A stretch of DNA of 64,000 nucleotides from Isoetes taiwanensis. Lineage: Eukaryota; Streptophyta; Lycopodiopsida; Isoetales; Isoetaceae. The stretch covers positions 4,650,001 to 4,714,000 of the forward strand of contig JAJEKV010000064.1 in assembly GCA_021234155.1 (NCBI GenBank), given 5' to 3'. The notes under the pieces are model-generated. The model was not told the origin of the DNA. It was given only the letters and a program-made list of their open reading frames with translations, and did no database searches. Position 1 is the first letter of the stretch; every line of letters begins with the position of its first letter. Shown here in pieces: positions 44,120-56,440 of this stretch. The translations under genes were made by a program, and so were the position numbers.

Positions 44120-44760
44120 AATAAAAAAGGGGGATTGTTGAGAAAAGGGTATTAACTAAGTACGGGATATTAAATACAATGTCACAAAAGGGGGATGGTT
44201 GAGAAGAGGGGTATGAACGGAATAAGGGGATATTAAACACAAAATCACGAAGGGGGAATTTTTGAGAAAAGGGTGGGGAATTTTTGAGAAAAGGGTATTA
44301 ACAGTATGGGATATTAAATTACAAGGTCACAAAAGGAGGATGGTTGAGAAGAGGGGAAGGAGGATGGTTGAGAAGAGGGGTATGAACGGAATAAGGGGAT
44401 ATTAAATATAAAAGGAGTATGAACGGAAAAGGAGTATAAACATAAAAGAGGTATGAACGGAATAAGGGGATATTAAACATAAGGGGATAAACATAAAAGG
44501 AGGATGGTTGAGAAGAGGGGTATGAAGGGAATAAGGGGTATATTAAACTATAAAATCACAAAGGGGGATTGTTCCTAGAAAGGAATATGAACATTATTTG
44601 TGAGAAAAGGGGTATGACCATTGCATATGGCAATGTGGGATAAAGAAAAATTCAAATAAGGGGATATTAATCTACAAAATCACAATGGGGGGATTGTGGC
44701 CAAATACCCCGTTTCTGAAAATCATGTCCATTCCACGAAAAGGGGGATTTTAAGGGGTTT
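44120..44760 (+). repeat. Degenerate tandem repeat of purine-rich units
   Basis: About eight units built from GGGGGATTGTTGAGAAAAGG and GGTATGAACGGAATAAGGGG, then ATATTAAACACAAAATCAC. The GGGGGATTGTTG phrase resembles a polypurine tract joined to an LTR start, so the block may be amplified retrotransposon ends. Confidence 0.75.
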
Positions 44761-44769
44761 TTTATGGGG

Positions 44770-45805
44770 GATTTTAAGGAGGATATGGGCATCGTTTTTG
44801 ATGTGATACCATGCTTGCCTCATAATTCATTTTCTCTTGTCTCACCTTCATTTCCCCCAGCAAAAGTTGGCAAATAGCCTTTTCTCTAGTCAAAACACAC
44901 TATTCATATACCATTCATACATCACACACTCACCATACCTCCATCATTTTGAAATAGCAAAACATTCCACTCAATTTGGCTTTTTCTATGATCTAGGACA
45001 ATATTCTCTCTCTTTTAAAAGTTAAATTAGAGAGAGGTGCACAATTTCCCAAAACAAGCATCAAGAAGTCAAATGACCAAGTTGTTGCATAAGGGATCTA
45101 AGTTTATGTGCACTAGTGCCAAAATTGTCCACCATCACCAAATTTGCCAAATCATCATCAAAAGATACCATGTACCATCCTTCTCAGGAACCCTAAAATT
45201 CTCCATGCCAAGATTTGGCTTTTTTGAACGATTTAACCATCTAATCATGGCCAAATACTCCGGATTGACCTATTCTAAGCGAAGAACTCTTAAATTAAAC
45301 AAAAAGACAAAGATCAGAGCCAAATTTGCAAGGAACAGACCGAAACAGGGGATTTGAAAAAGGGGATTGCTTACGGAGATTTTTGGAGGGCTTTGGGCGC
45401 AAGAAGTGATCAAGCTTCTTCTTTTAGAGATGGGTTTGATTGACAACTGCTTGAATCTGCCTTCCTTGCTTCTAGAATCCATGGATTACTTGAGGCAATC
45501 TGCGTATTTGCTATTGTGAAAAGCTTTTTGATCTTATGCCCAAGATATCAGAGCTTGAGAATCCTTTGAATGACTGTATGATGATCCTATGAATGAAAAT
45601 CCGATCTTTGGCATTAAAATCATGTTCAACTTGCATTCCATATTTCAAACAAGGTGAATTAAAAAGGTAAAAGATAAGATAAGATAAGATAAGATCAACA
45701 CACCATAATTTGCCTCTAGTGTCAATTTATGTGTTGCATTTGGCAAATTCTAGCTCTGCATATTAGGTAATGCTTAAATAGGGAGTTATCAAAATAAGTA
45801 GAAAG
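44770..45805 (+). mobile_element. LTR-retrotransposon remnant (copy 2), left part
   Basis: From about 44805 it matches 33790-34167 and then 34852-35497 with high similarity. It begins after a purine-rich GGGGGATTTTAAGGAGGA and TATGGGCATCGTTTTTGATG, a phrase repeated at 51970-52013. It is cut at 45805 by the hAT element and resumes at 50335. Confidence 0.85.
45798..45805. other. hAT target-site duplication, left (GTAGAAAG)
   Basis: Identical to 50335-50342. The uninterrupted paralog at 35490-35497 has a single GTAGAAAG. Confidence 0.93.
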
Positions 45806-45821
45806 CACGAAGAAAATTAGC
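45806..45821 (+). repeat. hAT left terminal inverted repeat
   Basis: CACGAAGAAAATTAGC. Pairs with 50318-50334 with two substitutions and one gap. Confidence 0.88.
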
Positions 45822-47440
45822 GGCTATTCATAGCCAAATGGCAATTTTTTAAGGGGTTGCGACAAATTTTGCGGCGATCTTATGAATAGGGTATTCTTTG
45901 AAAAAAAAAAAAAATAGCCATGTAAAAAAATAATTACATCATATTTTTGTGACATTAGCTAAACTAATTTCCCTTTTTTATATAAAAAGATTGGGATTAG
46001 CCTTTCTATTGTTAAAAGTTTTTCATATTATCTAAATAATAGCCATCCAAAAATAAATGTTACCATAAGATCCTTAAAAATCGCCACCTACCCCTATCAT
46101 TTAGAGTAATTGGCGGTACAAATTCCCCAGAATTCGTAACATCTACTTCAAATTATTTTAAATATGTGATATTATCAGGAAACTCTTTCCCTCACACCGG
46201 ATATAGCTGCCCGGATTATAGCAAAAGAGGAAGATTTTCCATCGTATTGCATATTCTTCAAGGCAAGGCAAATTTCTATCGTATTCCATAATTTTCAAGG
46301 CTGGTCAAAAAAATCAAAGTTTTCTGCAATCCTTTAGTAGTTTCTATGCTTATGGGCTTGGTTTATACTTTCCAGGTTTGAAGATTGTATCGTGATGTAA
46401 TTCTACTCCAAGTTAATACAGAACTTCTGTAACTGCAAGTTAATTTCTGTGGCTTTATGAAGAATAGAGACGGTGGAGTTTTTGTGATGAAAATATGAAT
46501 TGATCTGAAACTAAGTAGAGTTTTTGTAATGAAAACATGAATTGATCCCGAAAATAAATGGAATATCTAGATATGTGGGATGTGCAGCAAGAAAGCAAAA
46601 TCAGAAAATACAACACTGAAGTTTTGTGCAGTATTGGATCCAGAACAAAGTTTTTAGGGCCTCCGTTTGCTGCCTTATCAAGAGCTGATGCCCATTTTTT
46701 CAGAAACCGTGCTCCCCTTTGTGTCTTATGTGTCTTGAACACCTATATTTACAGCTGCAGATCTTGAAAATCTAATAAAGGCCAAACCTATCTGTTTGAA
46801 ATGCCAGACTTGCAAAAACACCCGTGATTTGAAATGCTTTACCGGCCCTATCTATTTGAAATGCTTTACCAGACTTACCCTAGACTTACATTCCTTCCTC
46901 CTGTCTTCATGCATGTTTTTACCTTTGCTTCCCTGCGAAGATGCTGTCTTCTGAAGCTAACACATCGCTAGAAGCTAAAAAATCCTTGTAGAGCTGCTAT
47001 CTTCTGAAACTAATAAATTCCTGTGAAGCTATTGTCTTCTAAAGCCTCCATAGGTAGAAAAGAAAGCGAAAAGCAGAAAGCAGAAACAGTGGAGGTCCGG
47101 TAGGATACAGCTGCTGGCCATAGCCGCTGGCCACAGCGAGGAAAAAAAACAAAAAAAAAAAACAATACAATGTTTTAGCCTTTGACTATATTTTTGTTTT
47201 TATGTTTTCTATTCTTTTATTGACCTAGGACTTTTTAGGTGTTAGATTATCTTTGTGTGACAACCACCATCACATTTACGGAGCGAGCAGGGGACAATCG
47301 GCTAACATAAGGTACATTGATGTTTACTTTTCTGTTTATTTTAGATATTTGCATAAGATACATTGATGCCTTTTTTTTAAAGTCAAATCTGTTTTGCATT
47401 AGTGTTGTAGTAATTCAATTTCACTTGTGGTCCAGGGACT
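45822..47440. other. hAT 5' non-coding region
   Basis: About 1.6 kb without a convincing gene. It has repeats of GAAATGCTTTACC (46835-46870) and AAGCTA..TCTTCTGAA phrases (46940-47045). It may hold the promoter and an upstream intron, since TTTATTTTAG (47336-47345) and GTGGTCCAG (47430-47438) are acceptor-like before the ATG. Confidence 0.5.
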
Positions 47441-49975
47441 ATGTCTCACCAGATCAAAATCTTAGAATTTACATGCAAGAGGACAATGATTGATCTTCCT
47501 CTTAACAATTTGGAGTCTCCTTGCCATATTAGTAGCGAGGAAGATCATTCTTATGCTTGTAGTGAGGAAGAGGAGTCTAGTAGCGAGGACATGCCCTTGT
47601 CCTTAGAAGAAGATTCTAATGCGAATGTCTCAAAAGATAAAGCCATCTCATCTTCTATACAACCTATCACTAAGCCTAGTGGAACGACAAAGAAGAAAAG
47701 GCAAAGCATCTTTGTCATTGGTCGTTCATTTAGGAATGAATGGTTAGCAGAATTTCCACACATTGAGTAAATATGATAACATTATGAAACATCATGCTAA
47801 GAAGAGATCTATAATATATGATGAGAACGGTGGAGTTATGGAGAAAGCTTTTCGGGATGAGAAGAATAGGCATCTTAACATTTTTAAGACCTATGAAGAA
47901 CACTTGTTGATGGTACAACAAAAGCTGCACAAGACTACTCCCATACATATGGTGTTTTCAAAAGTTGATAGGTTGAATTTTGAGGCGAAGTTGGTGCAAA
48001 TGAGGGTTGTTTTTTTGTTGCTATCTTTGGGAAAGCCTATGAAGGATTATCCTCACATGAGAGATCATTTGCTCATTCAAAAAATTCCTTCATGTCCCTC
48101 GACTCATTGGAGTGAGCCTAAAGGATGGGAGTATGCCGAGCATATGAGTGGGGCACTGAAGTTAGAGCTTTCCGAAATTGTTCATAAATCATCTTTTCTT
48201 TTATTATCCATGGATGAAGTGACGACAATTGATAATACCTTATGGATTGCAATGCATCTATACAATGTTGTGAATTTTGAACGCGTCTCCTACTTTTTGG
48301 GTATTAGGAAGCTTTCAGGAGATGCTACTGCAGAGACCCTTTTCAATGTGATTGCCGAATACTTATCTAATGTTGCTCTTTTGACTCCTATTGAGTGTGT
48401 TAGGAAATTAACTTGTCTTGGAGCTGATGGAGCCTCCGTGATGCAAGGGAATAGGACAGGATTGGGCGTCAGAATACAGGCAAGCTTAGCACCTTCCATC
48501 AGTGTGCTTCATTGCATGTCCCATAGGACCAACTTGGCATACAAGACAATTTCTGATTCACAAAAAGTTGGTAAGGTTGAATTTCTAGTTCATGCTGCTT
48601 ATAACTTTTTCTCTAAAAGCCCTCAAAGTTAGCAGTATTTCAAGACTTTGCAAGCGGTATCACTAAAGGGAATAAGTTATTAAAAGATGTTGCCACTAGG
48701 TGGATTTCATTGCACCAACCAATCGAACGCCTTTGTGAGGAATTTGTGTCATTGGTGGTTGTGGCAAATGAGTTATATTTGAATGATGATGATGAAAACA
48801 CATCACAAAGGGAATTTGAGCTCATGGGACTTATGATAGATTGTGAGACTATGCTTACGCTCTTTGCTATGCAGCCTTTGATGAGGAAGCTAAACTATAT
48901 GATAAAGATTTCACAAGATAGACAAATCTTTATACCTGAGTATACGATAGCCAGAAAGATGTTGCAAGTTGAGATAGAAAAATTATATGGGATACTATGG
49001 CTGGAAAATCATGTTTTGAATTGCATAAAGACGAATTTACTATTTGGAACAAGTTGGTTCAAGTTGGATCATGCGAGAGTTTCCTAAAATACGATGAGGA
49101 GGGGCATGTGTGCATACATGTCAAAGGTCAATTTCTTCGCATGCATTTCTGGACACGGAGGGGTAGAGGAAACTATCGCAGGAAGTTTGAGATGAAGAGT
49201 TCTGATTTTCAAGGCTTGATTGAGACAATTAAACTTCATCTGAAACAAAACATCTTTATTCCTATGTGAATTTAAATGTACTTTATTTTTATAAATTATT
49301 TATTCATACCTAATGCTTTTCATTGTGTAGACAGCGCGCAATCTCGTAAATGAGCTTCGTTCAAGGTTTCCATGAGAGGATGTCCTTGATGCTATTGGCG
49401 TTGTCTTTCCCCAAATTTGGAAAGGCTCAATGGCAAGTGTGTATAAGATTTTTCAAAGTAAGATGGCTACCATCCGAGATTACTTTTGCGTTCCAAGAAA
49501 GGTTGGCACTGAAAGCATAGAAGGACTTCTTGATTGGGAATAATTAACATTGTTTGGGGAGAGTATGTATCGTCAAACTCAAGAGTTAGAGGATCCCTTA
49601 GAGTTTGGTGCAGCAACACGTCTTTGGAGGATATTGGATCTTAACAGTGTGTTGTGGGTGTCCATTTCAGAGTTTTTTAAATTGGCAGAGTTATGCTTGT
49701 GTATGATACTTGGGTCATTTTAGCACAATGAGCTTCATAAAAAATAAGCTGCGGAACCAACTTGATGGCAATCTTGATGCATGCTTGAGGCTATATAGCA
49801 CTACACATACTATTGAGATGTATTTCCTTATGAGAAGGCATTTGAGTTGTAGAACAATGAGCGCAAGCATATAGGATCTTCTAAATTACATGAGGAGTTA
49901 ATGAAGGAACCTATAGTAGACAATAATAGCTCGGGTGAGCATTGTGAAGATGAGCACGAGAACTTCAGTTGGTCA
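47441..49975 (+). pseudogene. hAT transposase (zf-BED/DUF4371-type), frameshifted
   Basis: Begins at ATG 47441 with an acidic serine-rich N-terminus (YACSEEEESSSEDMPLSLEE) and FRNEWLAEFPHIE, the entry of a TTF/BED-like zinc finger whose cysteines are lost to a stop. The core frame 47763-48632 holds LLLSMDEVTTIDNTLWIAMH (first catalytic D), LGADGASVMQG (second D) and HCMSHRTNLA. 48710-49087 and 49320-49540 continue with WISLHQPIERL and RNLVNELRSRFP. The hAT dimerisation end lies at 49560-49975: FKLAELCLCMILGS, then RNQLDGNLDACLRLY and FPYEKAFELWNNERK across frames. At least five breaks make it inactive. Confidence 0.9.
47763..48632 (+). pseudogene. hAT transposase catalytic core
   Basis: 289 open codons. 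The first catalytic aspartate is in SMDEVTT (near residue 150), the second in CLGADGASVMQG (near 222), and HCMSHRTNLA (near 250) is the conserved block preceding the insertion domain. The start codon given by the frame is TTG and not a true start; it continues the N-terminal frame after a shift near 47765. Confidence 0.9.
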
Positions 49976-50317
49976 ATCCAAGGTTGTTTATAAGCTACGT
50001 CTTGCTTGGTTTAGAAGTTTTTTCTTATGGCATATGTTATCTGATTATTGTTACATGTCTACACTATATGACATGATGACAATTACATATTGTGAAATTT
50101 TGCTTTATGAAATAGCCACATAAAAGTTTTAATTTACTTGATTTTTTGCTTAGAAAAAATAGCCAAATAAAATTTTAAAGGAGTAATTAAATTAAAAGTT
50201 TAACCATCTCCAAGTAAAAATAAATATGAATGTATCTATAACTTTAGCCAAATATACATCATAAAAAAAGATTTTAGAAAATAGCCAAATATTTTTACAT
50301 AAAAAAAACTATAGTAT
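49976..50317. other. hAT 3' non-coding region
   Basis: AT-rich, with four copies of AATAGCCAAATA-type sequence (50100-50300). The left end has AGCCAAATGG at about the same distance from its terminus (45833-45842), so these may be subterminal transposase sites. Confidence 0.5.
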
Positions 50318-50334
50318 GCTTAATTTTTTCCTTG
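50318..50334 (-). repeat. hAT right terminal inverted repeat
   Basis: On the minus strand CAAGGAAAAAATTAAGC. Followed directly by the GTAGAAAG duplication (50335-50342). Confidence 0.88.
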
Positions 50335-50705
50335 GTAGAAAGCATTGAAACTCAGGAAAAATGTCAAAAACAATTAGCAATAGCCTATCTTCTAAATTTT
50401 GCAAACTATTTACACTGGAGATTGTAGCTTTGATTTTGATCATACAAATTGTTCTCCGTTGTTTGCACACATCTGAAAGGTGTTAAGAATTGTCAAAAGT
50501 AAAAAAAGACCAGTATAAATCGATCTTTAAAAAACTTACTTGTTGTTTTGGCCTGTGACAGTCTGTGTTTGCAAAGAATTTGAATTTCAGGCCATATTAA
50601 CATACCTCTTTGCAAAAAAAGTAGCTGATCCTTGTGTGCAGACATGTCAGAGATAGAATCAAGTGACAGAACTCAAAAAAGACTCATATCATGTGATTTA
50701 CAAAA
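50335..50705 (+). mobile_element. LTR-retrotransposon remnant (copy 2), right part
   Basis: Continues the homology to 35490-35862 exactly where the left part stopped, up to GACTCATATC (about 50690). It has a deletion of about 25 bases relative to copy 1 (the 35570-35590 region). Confidence 0.88.
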
Positions 50706-51180
50706 TTGGCTCACTGAAAGGGATATTGACTAATTTTTGACTTGGTCAGAACTGCAAATTAGATTGATCTTTGCTAATCTGTTGGCATCTGACTTTTGGC
50801 CCCAGATAATCTTCAAGCAGCCTTTTGAATTGAACTCATGTTAAAATCTCATACTACTTACAAATGGCATTAGTTTTGCTGAGGCATCTTTTTTATTGTT
50901 TTGGGAAAGTAGTACTAATCCTTTGTTTAAGTTTTCTTTTTGCAATTTTCTTGCATAGAATGGTTGCCTAAAATAACCTGGAGCTTCTAAGCATTGCAGT
51001 TGAAGGTTTGCCAAGAACACCTTCAACAATGTACTCTCTCAACTTTGTTATAGGAGTATCAAGCATAGTTGCGAGAAATATATGAGACCTAAATGAATCA
51101 GGATTTCAGCTTTGATCAAGCCTTGTTGTACTCAGTTGTATTTAGAACCCAAAGGTTAATTAATGTTTCTATTATCGTCA
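50706..51180. other. Spacer, nothing recognised
   Basis: AT-rich, short frames only. Confidence 0.45.
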
Positions 51181-51232
51181 GGGGCTTTCCTCGAAAACCC
51201 GAAAGTGCGAGCTTTTTAATCCCGACTATAAT
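51181..51232 (+). repeat. LINE 3'-UTR box, plus orientation
   Basis: GGGGCTTTCCTCGAAAACCC followed by GAAAGTGCGAGCTTTTTAATCCCG matches the 3' UTR box of LINE copies B and G and of the fragment at 62.65 kb. It is an isolated LINE end. Confidence 0.6.
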
Positions 51233-51329
51233 GGTTACACTTTCAAAGCATTTGATGCATTATGTAGCATTTGATAACTTAAATATAATCCTCATCCTCC
51301 TTTTCCTTCATTCCCTTTTCATGTGAATC

Positions 51330-51910
51330 CACATTTCTCCTCATCCCCATTCTCCTCATCCCCCCATTCTAAATTGCAATTCCCCCATTATGCCCTTATT
51401 ACCCTTACTAATCTTATCCCTCATTCTAAATTGCAATTCCCCATTGTAAATTGCAATCCTTCATTGCTCTCTCATTACCCCTACTAACCCTGGCTACCCC
51501 ATTTCTCGTCGTCCCCCATTCTTCATTTTTTTAGTAGAAATCCTTATATTCTAAATTGCAATCCTCCTATTACTCCTTCATTACCCCCAAAGAGCCTCGA
51601 CTACCCCATTTCTCTCAAGATCCCCATTCTTTATCTCTTTACAGAAAATCCCCACGCTTTTTAAATTGCAATCCCCCATTACTCCCTCATTACCCCTACT
51701 AACCCTAACTACCCCGTTTCTCCTCATCCCCCATTCTTCATTTTTTTTTAAGGAATCCCATGTTCGAAATTGCAATCCCCTTATTACTCCATCATTACCC
51801 CTAGTACCCCTGACGACCTTATTTCTCCTCATCCTCCATTCTTCATTTTTTATAGAAAATCCCCATGTTATAAATTGCAATCCCCCTATTACTTCCTCAG
51901 TACCCCTAAC
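51330..51910. repeat. Pyrimidine-rich tandem repeat, about 108-bp unit
   Basis: AAATTGCAATCCCCC(A/T)TTACTCC recurs near 51552, 51662, 51767 and 51873, with shorter diverged units before. Intervening parts share TCTCCTCATCCCCCATTCTTC and ATTTTTT. The overlapping frames on both strands are products of the repeat. Confidence 0.88.
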
Positions 51911-51959
51911 ATAGAACTAAAATCCTCTTCTGCTCAAAAAATTATCCTTTGCTCGTCAA

Positions 51960-52013
51960 TCCCCCATTTCCAAAAGGGGGTATTTTAAGGAGGATGTGGG
52001 CATCATTTTTGAT
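51960..52013 (+). repeat. Purine tract and LTR-start-like phrase
   Basis: AAAAGGGGGTATTTTAAGGA then GGATGTGGGCATCATTTTTG and ATGTG repeats the junction at 44745-44805. It probably marks the right end of the element whose copy 2 lies between them. Confidence 0.5.
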
Positions 52014-53880
52014 GTGTATGTATCTATCATAAATTTATATCTAATTTTATTGAATTAAAGATTTTCAAATTTAACAAATTGAATTTATATGATTGATATA
52101 ATGTACCCTATATTACAAATTTAAATGCAACATAAGGGAAAAATATATACTGAAAGCTCGACAAATCTTTATAAGTGACAGTTACCTTCGTTTCACAGAA
52201 TAGAAGGTAAATGAATTTCTAGAATTATGGAGGTGGTTTTCTAGTATTTATAGTTTGTTCTTTTCTCATGTTTGTATTTAGTTTCCCATTTGCCATTTTC
52301 TTCCCATCAGCTCTAACGAGCATCTCCAAGCCTCCTTGCTATTCTAGGACACATCAATCTCCATCAATGTTTCCTTACGTATAAATTTATTTCCAATGAT
52401 GCATTTTCATCAATCATTTGCTATTTTTGAAACTGTGCATTTGGATGGAAGCAATTTCTTATGTCTCCATTTTGCTTTTTTATGTTTGAGTTTTATTTTC
52501 AAGGTCATTTCTTGATTTCTAGAGAATTGCAGACCAGTTCCTTCCAGCTTGTAGCAGTTTTACAAGCTAGTTTCCACAAGAGATGAACCTATTTGTTCTA
52601 TGAAAATTCTGCTTTGTTTTGGTTCATTGACAAACCCCAACCCTTTTTTGTTGGATAAAATACAAGTTTTGCAGCCAGTCTACAGCTGCGACTGTAGCAT
52701 TTTGCCTTAGACCATTTCGGCCAGTCCTTAAGTAGTTCTCTAGAGATTTGTAATCTGAGTTCCATGTGAAGTTTTGCTTGCCACAGACTATTTCGACTGG
52801 ACCTTCATTCTTGGAAGCAAGCCAGTCCAAGAGGTTTATTTCTTAGTTGCAAGACTTTTCTTCCTGGCTTGAAGCGTCCAGACTTGGATGGAACATAGAA
52901 GATTGGGGTTTTTCAAACACTTCATATGATGTATAAGAGTTTAAGTTGAATCCGCCGTTTGCAATTCTCATTCGAGAGCTAGAAAGTGGCTCGTTTTCAA
53001 AAAGATGGGGCGATTCAAAGCCCTGTGCTGCGTTTCAGCATTCTGTTTCCAACCAAAAAATCACTACAACAACATTACTTTTTCAACATCTTGGTTTGTG
53101 AACCTTGGAGTTCCAAAGTTTTTTGTGCCATTCCAGATAAGCAATCTAGTTTGCCTCTTTTCATTATGTCCAGAGTTTCTTATTTTATTTATTAACAGTG
53201 GCCATAGCTTCTTTGTTGCCCTTGCAATAATCTGTTGCGATGTCGTAGCTTTGAAGAGTTGCAAGATTGTCAATCATTATGTCCCAACTAAGGTTTCTAG
53301 CTTTGGTTTTGCATAACAGGAGTAACAATTTAGTTATTCGGTTCATTCCTTTTCTTGTTGTTCTTTATTTTGTTAATTCGTGGCGTCATTATTGTGAGCC
53401 ATTTTTCTCTTGATTGCTCTACAAAAACCTTCACTAAAATGGCATTTATATCCTGGTTGTGGCATCCTTCATGCTTCCTTTGCAGCCTTCTGGAGAATTT
53501 TCCTTGCTTGTACCATTTTTTTCGCCTTTTCATATCCTAATGTGCAAAACAATCTGCGATTTGTTTTAGAGCCTTTTAGTTTGCAGACAGTTTTGTGGCT
53601 GCTCTTATGATCATAAGGGAGTGCCAACTCTAAGCTTGTTTTGAAAGAGTCTTGATTGTTTCCCTTGTGACTGACATTTCCTCATATATGTAGTTCTTTT
53701 TTGTGAATAACGTAGAAACATACTTTATTAAGAATTTGAATTGGACAATTTGTTCAAAAAAAAATATTTAGCGGACGCCAAAACCAATCTTGGCAGCTTG
53801 TTAGTTGGTGTAATACTTGCTCTAAAACTGCTTTGGTTGATTTGAAAATGCTTAAGTGCCTCCTAGAAGTTTTTCATTTT
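52014..53880. other. Long AT-rich stretch without a recognised gene
   Basis: Short frames on both strands (for example 52624-52830 minus and 52986-53316 plus) have no start context, domain or similarity that I can name. Composition and T-rich runs resemble plant intron or intergenic sequence. Confidence 0.45.
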
Positions 53881-54160
53881 TTAGTTTGTTAGATATTCTA
53901 AACGAGGTGCACCCTGGACAACCACAGTCGTCGGATTCGTTGATCCTACGACCCAGATCGTATGTTATGGCCTCTGGGTACCTCTCATTTCGCTTATAGT
54001 CATTTATGATTGGAGGCGCCTATGATTTTTAAATATGAAATACGATTTCGCCTAAGGTTTTGAGGGAATATCGAACCTCTATACGACTTTGCCTAAGATT
54101 TTAGAATATGAAATACGCGCTAGAACCTCTACCATTAAGTACATTCTCTCAAACCTTATA
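53881..54160. repeat. Copy of the 1.5-kb dispersed repeat
   Basis: TTAGATATTCTAAACGAGGT and the following 180 bases match 1525-1690. Minus-strand GGTTCGATATTCC (about 54064-54076) is a decayed B-box-like motif. Confidence 0.65.
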
Positions 54161-55514
54161 GTATTTTGCAAATCTCAATATACAGTATACAAAAACTTGT
54201 ACAGACATACCCCACAAACGAGGATTGCTATGTACGGTTCAGATCAAGGAATAAAGGGCAAATATGCCAATCCGATAGCTCTCGGTGCCCGAAGTAACCC
54301 CCCGTGTGAATATGCACCTAAACCAAAGGGGGTTTCAGGGGGATTTTAATTTAAATGCGTTGGATGCAATGGTCTGTGTTAATAATATTAATGGTAGTTG
54401 TGTGTTGGTTGTTATATGAAAAAAAAAATTGGGCCCTTCGGGCCCTAAATAAAACAAACATAGGTAAACTTTCTGGGCCTAAATATTAATTACTAAGAAG
54501 CACAATAATATTAAAGACAAACAAATTATTTCCATTGCAAACAACTATGAGTATATTTTGTGTAATCACTAGAACAAGAACACGTTCTTGGAATTGAACA
54601 CGCCAAAATCTAGCAACAACAATATCACGATAATTTTTCTAAGTCAAGGCTCCCATGGTTTGTTTGGTGCACGTGGAGCTTGCTACGCTAATACATACTT
54701 TCCAATTAAACGAGCTTCTAAAGCTTCTAATGTTGCATAGTGGTCCACACACGCGGAATACTCTCATTTCCTTTGACGGCCTTAAGTTAGAATATGATTT
54801 ACCAAATAGTTTCCCAAAAACGTTGTTTTGAATCTTTTTACGCTTCCATTTTCTAAGACACATGTCTCCTTGGTATCATGCTTTTGACTCCCTGCACTCA
54901 TACATTAATTGTTCATCTTTGCGGTGAAAGTAACACTCATGCCGCCCCTCGATTATGTTCGGCCCTCGATTATGTTTGATCATGCCATTGAATACATGGC
55001 TTCAACATTAATTTTTGAGCATACTAAACTACTAAAGTACAAATACATAACAAACTAGTCAACATGGTCAATTGCTAAAATGAGTTTGAAGTTGAAATTA
55101 CCACTGGACATGACTTTGCATCAAAGCTCAGGCAAATTTAACAAGTGGCTCGATGATCGATAGACATTCCTCACGGGCTTACTATCGCCTTTGATCTTGT
55201 TGCTTAAAGTAACGCCCGCAGACATAAATACGTAACCGCAACCATGGCTTTTCTTTCGAACCCATCCCTTTCGGTCCATCAACGAACCCATCCCTTTCGT
55301 GCATCTACCGAGAAAAAATTAATGATTTTTAAGCTCCCCATGCCCGCCATATGTATAAACCGTGGCATTTCGTAAATCAAATCATGGTTGGGCAATTCCC
55401 TAAGGCGCCAATTGCATTGAGGAGAAATCCCTATTCGCATATCCTCCAAGAATCACATTCCATGATACACTTCTACCATTCCCGCAAGAATCACATTCAA
55501 TGATACCAAATGTA
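54161..55514. other. Spacer with short frames only
   Basis: No gene recognised. The minus frame 54639-54863 has a basic start (LRKWKRKKIQNNVFGKLFGK) but no known motif. Confidence 0.4.
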
Positions 55515-55954
55515 TTAGCTTAGGAGAAACCATCTATTAGAAGCTATATATTCGCCTTCAACATTCCCCGCATGAGAATATATAATGGTTCCACCAAGAG
55601 ACCACTTGCTTACCAACAAAGAAAGCAGATCTGTTTGACCACTAAGAATTTGTACATGAGAAAAGAGTCGAGCTCTCAATTGCAAACAAGTATGAGTTAA
55701 CACGTAATTTTCTCTCATTTCGTGACATGGACACAAGTCCCACGCGAACATACTTGAAAAACCAGATGATATACCAATCTCCTTAGAGAATCCTCGGCCG
55801 CTTTGCATAAGATGCCAAAGATTCTCACTTCGTTTTGAACAAACTTGTGCTTCAAGAATACCGTATCAAAGAGAAGAGGTGCCATGTCGGGTAAAATTTG
55901 ACTTCTAAAAATCAGAGCTCCAAGGCAAGCAAAATGCTCCAAACGCAGTGCCAT
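55515..55954 (-). pseudogene. Unknown minus-strand coding remnant
   Basis: The frames 55715-55954 and 55515-55808 overlap with one shift. Together they read MALRLEHFACLGALIFRSQI, then FDTVFLKHKFVQNEVRIFGI and a cysteine-containing end. The hydrophobic, non-repetitive composition is more protein-like than the surroundings. Not recognised. Confidence 0.3.
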
Positions 55955-56440
55955 ATCCTACTGGATGGAAGCTAGTTCTGGCCATGCCAAGTCGCACCCT
56001 AAACCGCATCCCTAATCTGCATCCTGTTAGGGTTTAGTAACGCATGCTTTGTACTTAAGCAAATTCCAGATTTCAAAGATTTGGCCATGGCGGGCAATAG
56101 TGCTACAAAATCCCTCCTCCAGAGAGCAAGAACAGAGAATTTTCTTCTCCGGAAGCAAATCTGGCTGGCAACCGTAAAGCAAACCCTTTCCTAAAGAACC
56201 CTAAAATAAGGGACCTCGATGCTTGCATGTCTGTTTTGGGAACTTATATAAATAATTGATTTTTCAAGGAAAAATATGCAAATGCTAAACCATTGCAAAA
56301 TCATAGATAATATGTCATTTAAATATGAGAATACAGTGCGCACTCTAGATATACTAAATAGTAGGTCTCGTGCAATACGCCCATCAAATCATATGAAAAC
56401 CATAGAAAAAAACGTACAAAAATACAAAAGAAACCCCTGT
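55955..56440. other. Spacer, nothing recognised
   Basis: AT-rich; no motif or similarity noticed. Confidence 0.4.

Larger units (their letters stand above)
45806..50334 (+). mobile_element. hAT transposon with inverted termini and 8-bp duplication
   Basis: The 4529-bp element starts CACGAAGAAAATTAGC and ends with the complement of CAAGGAAAAAATTAAGC. This is an imperfect inverted repeat of about 16 bases with the CA...TG ends of hAT elements. An 8-bp duplication flanks it, the hAT hallmark. It carries a decayed hAT transposase (47441-49975). It is inserted in the LTR-element copy 2; the empty version of the site is at 35490-35497. Because the element is inside a duplicated repeat, its insertion is younger than that duplication. 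Confidence 0.93.

Noticed and set aside
51666-51988. Overlapping frames in the pyrimidine-rich region
   Set aside because: Products of a 108-bp tandem repeat, open on both strands.
54431-54445. GGGCCCTTCGGGCCC hairpin as a transcription terminator
   Set aside because: Six-base arms in a plant-like sequence with no gene ending there; likely chance.
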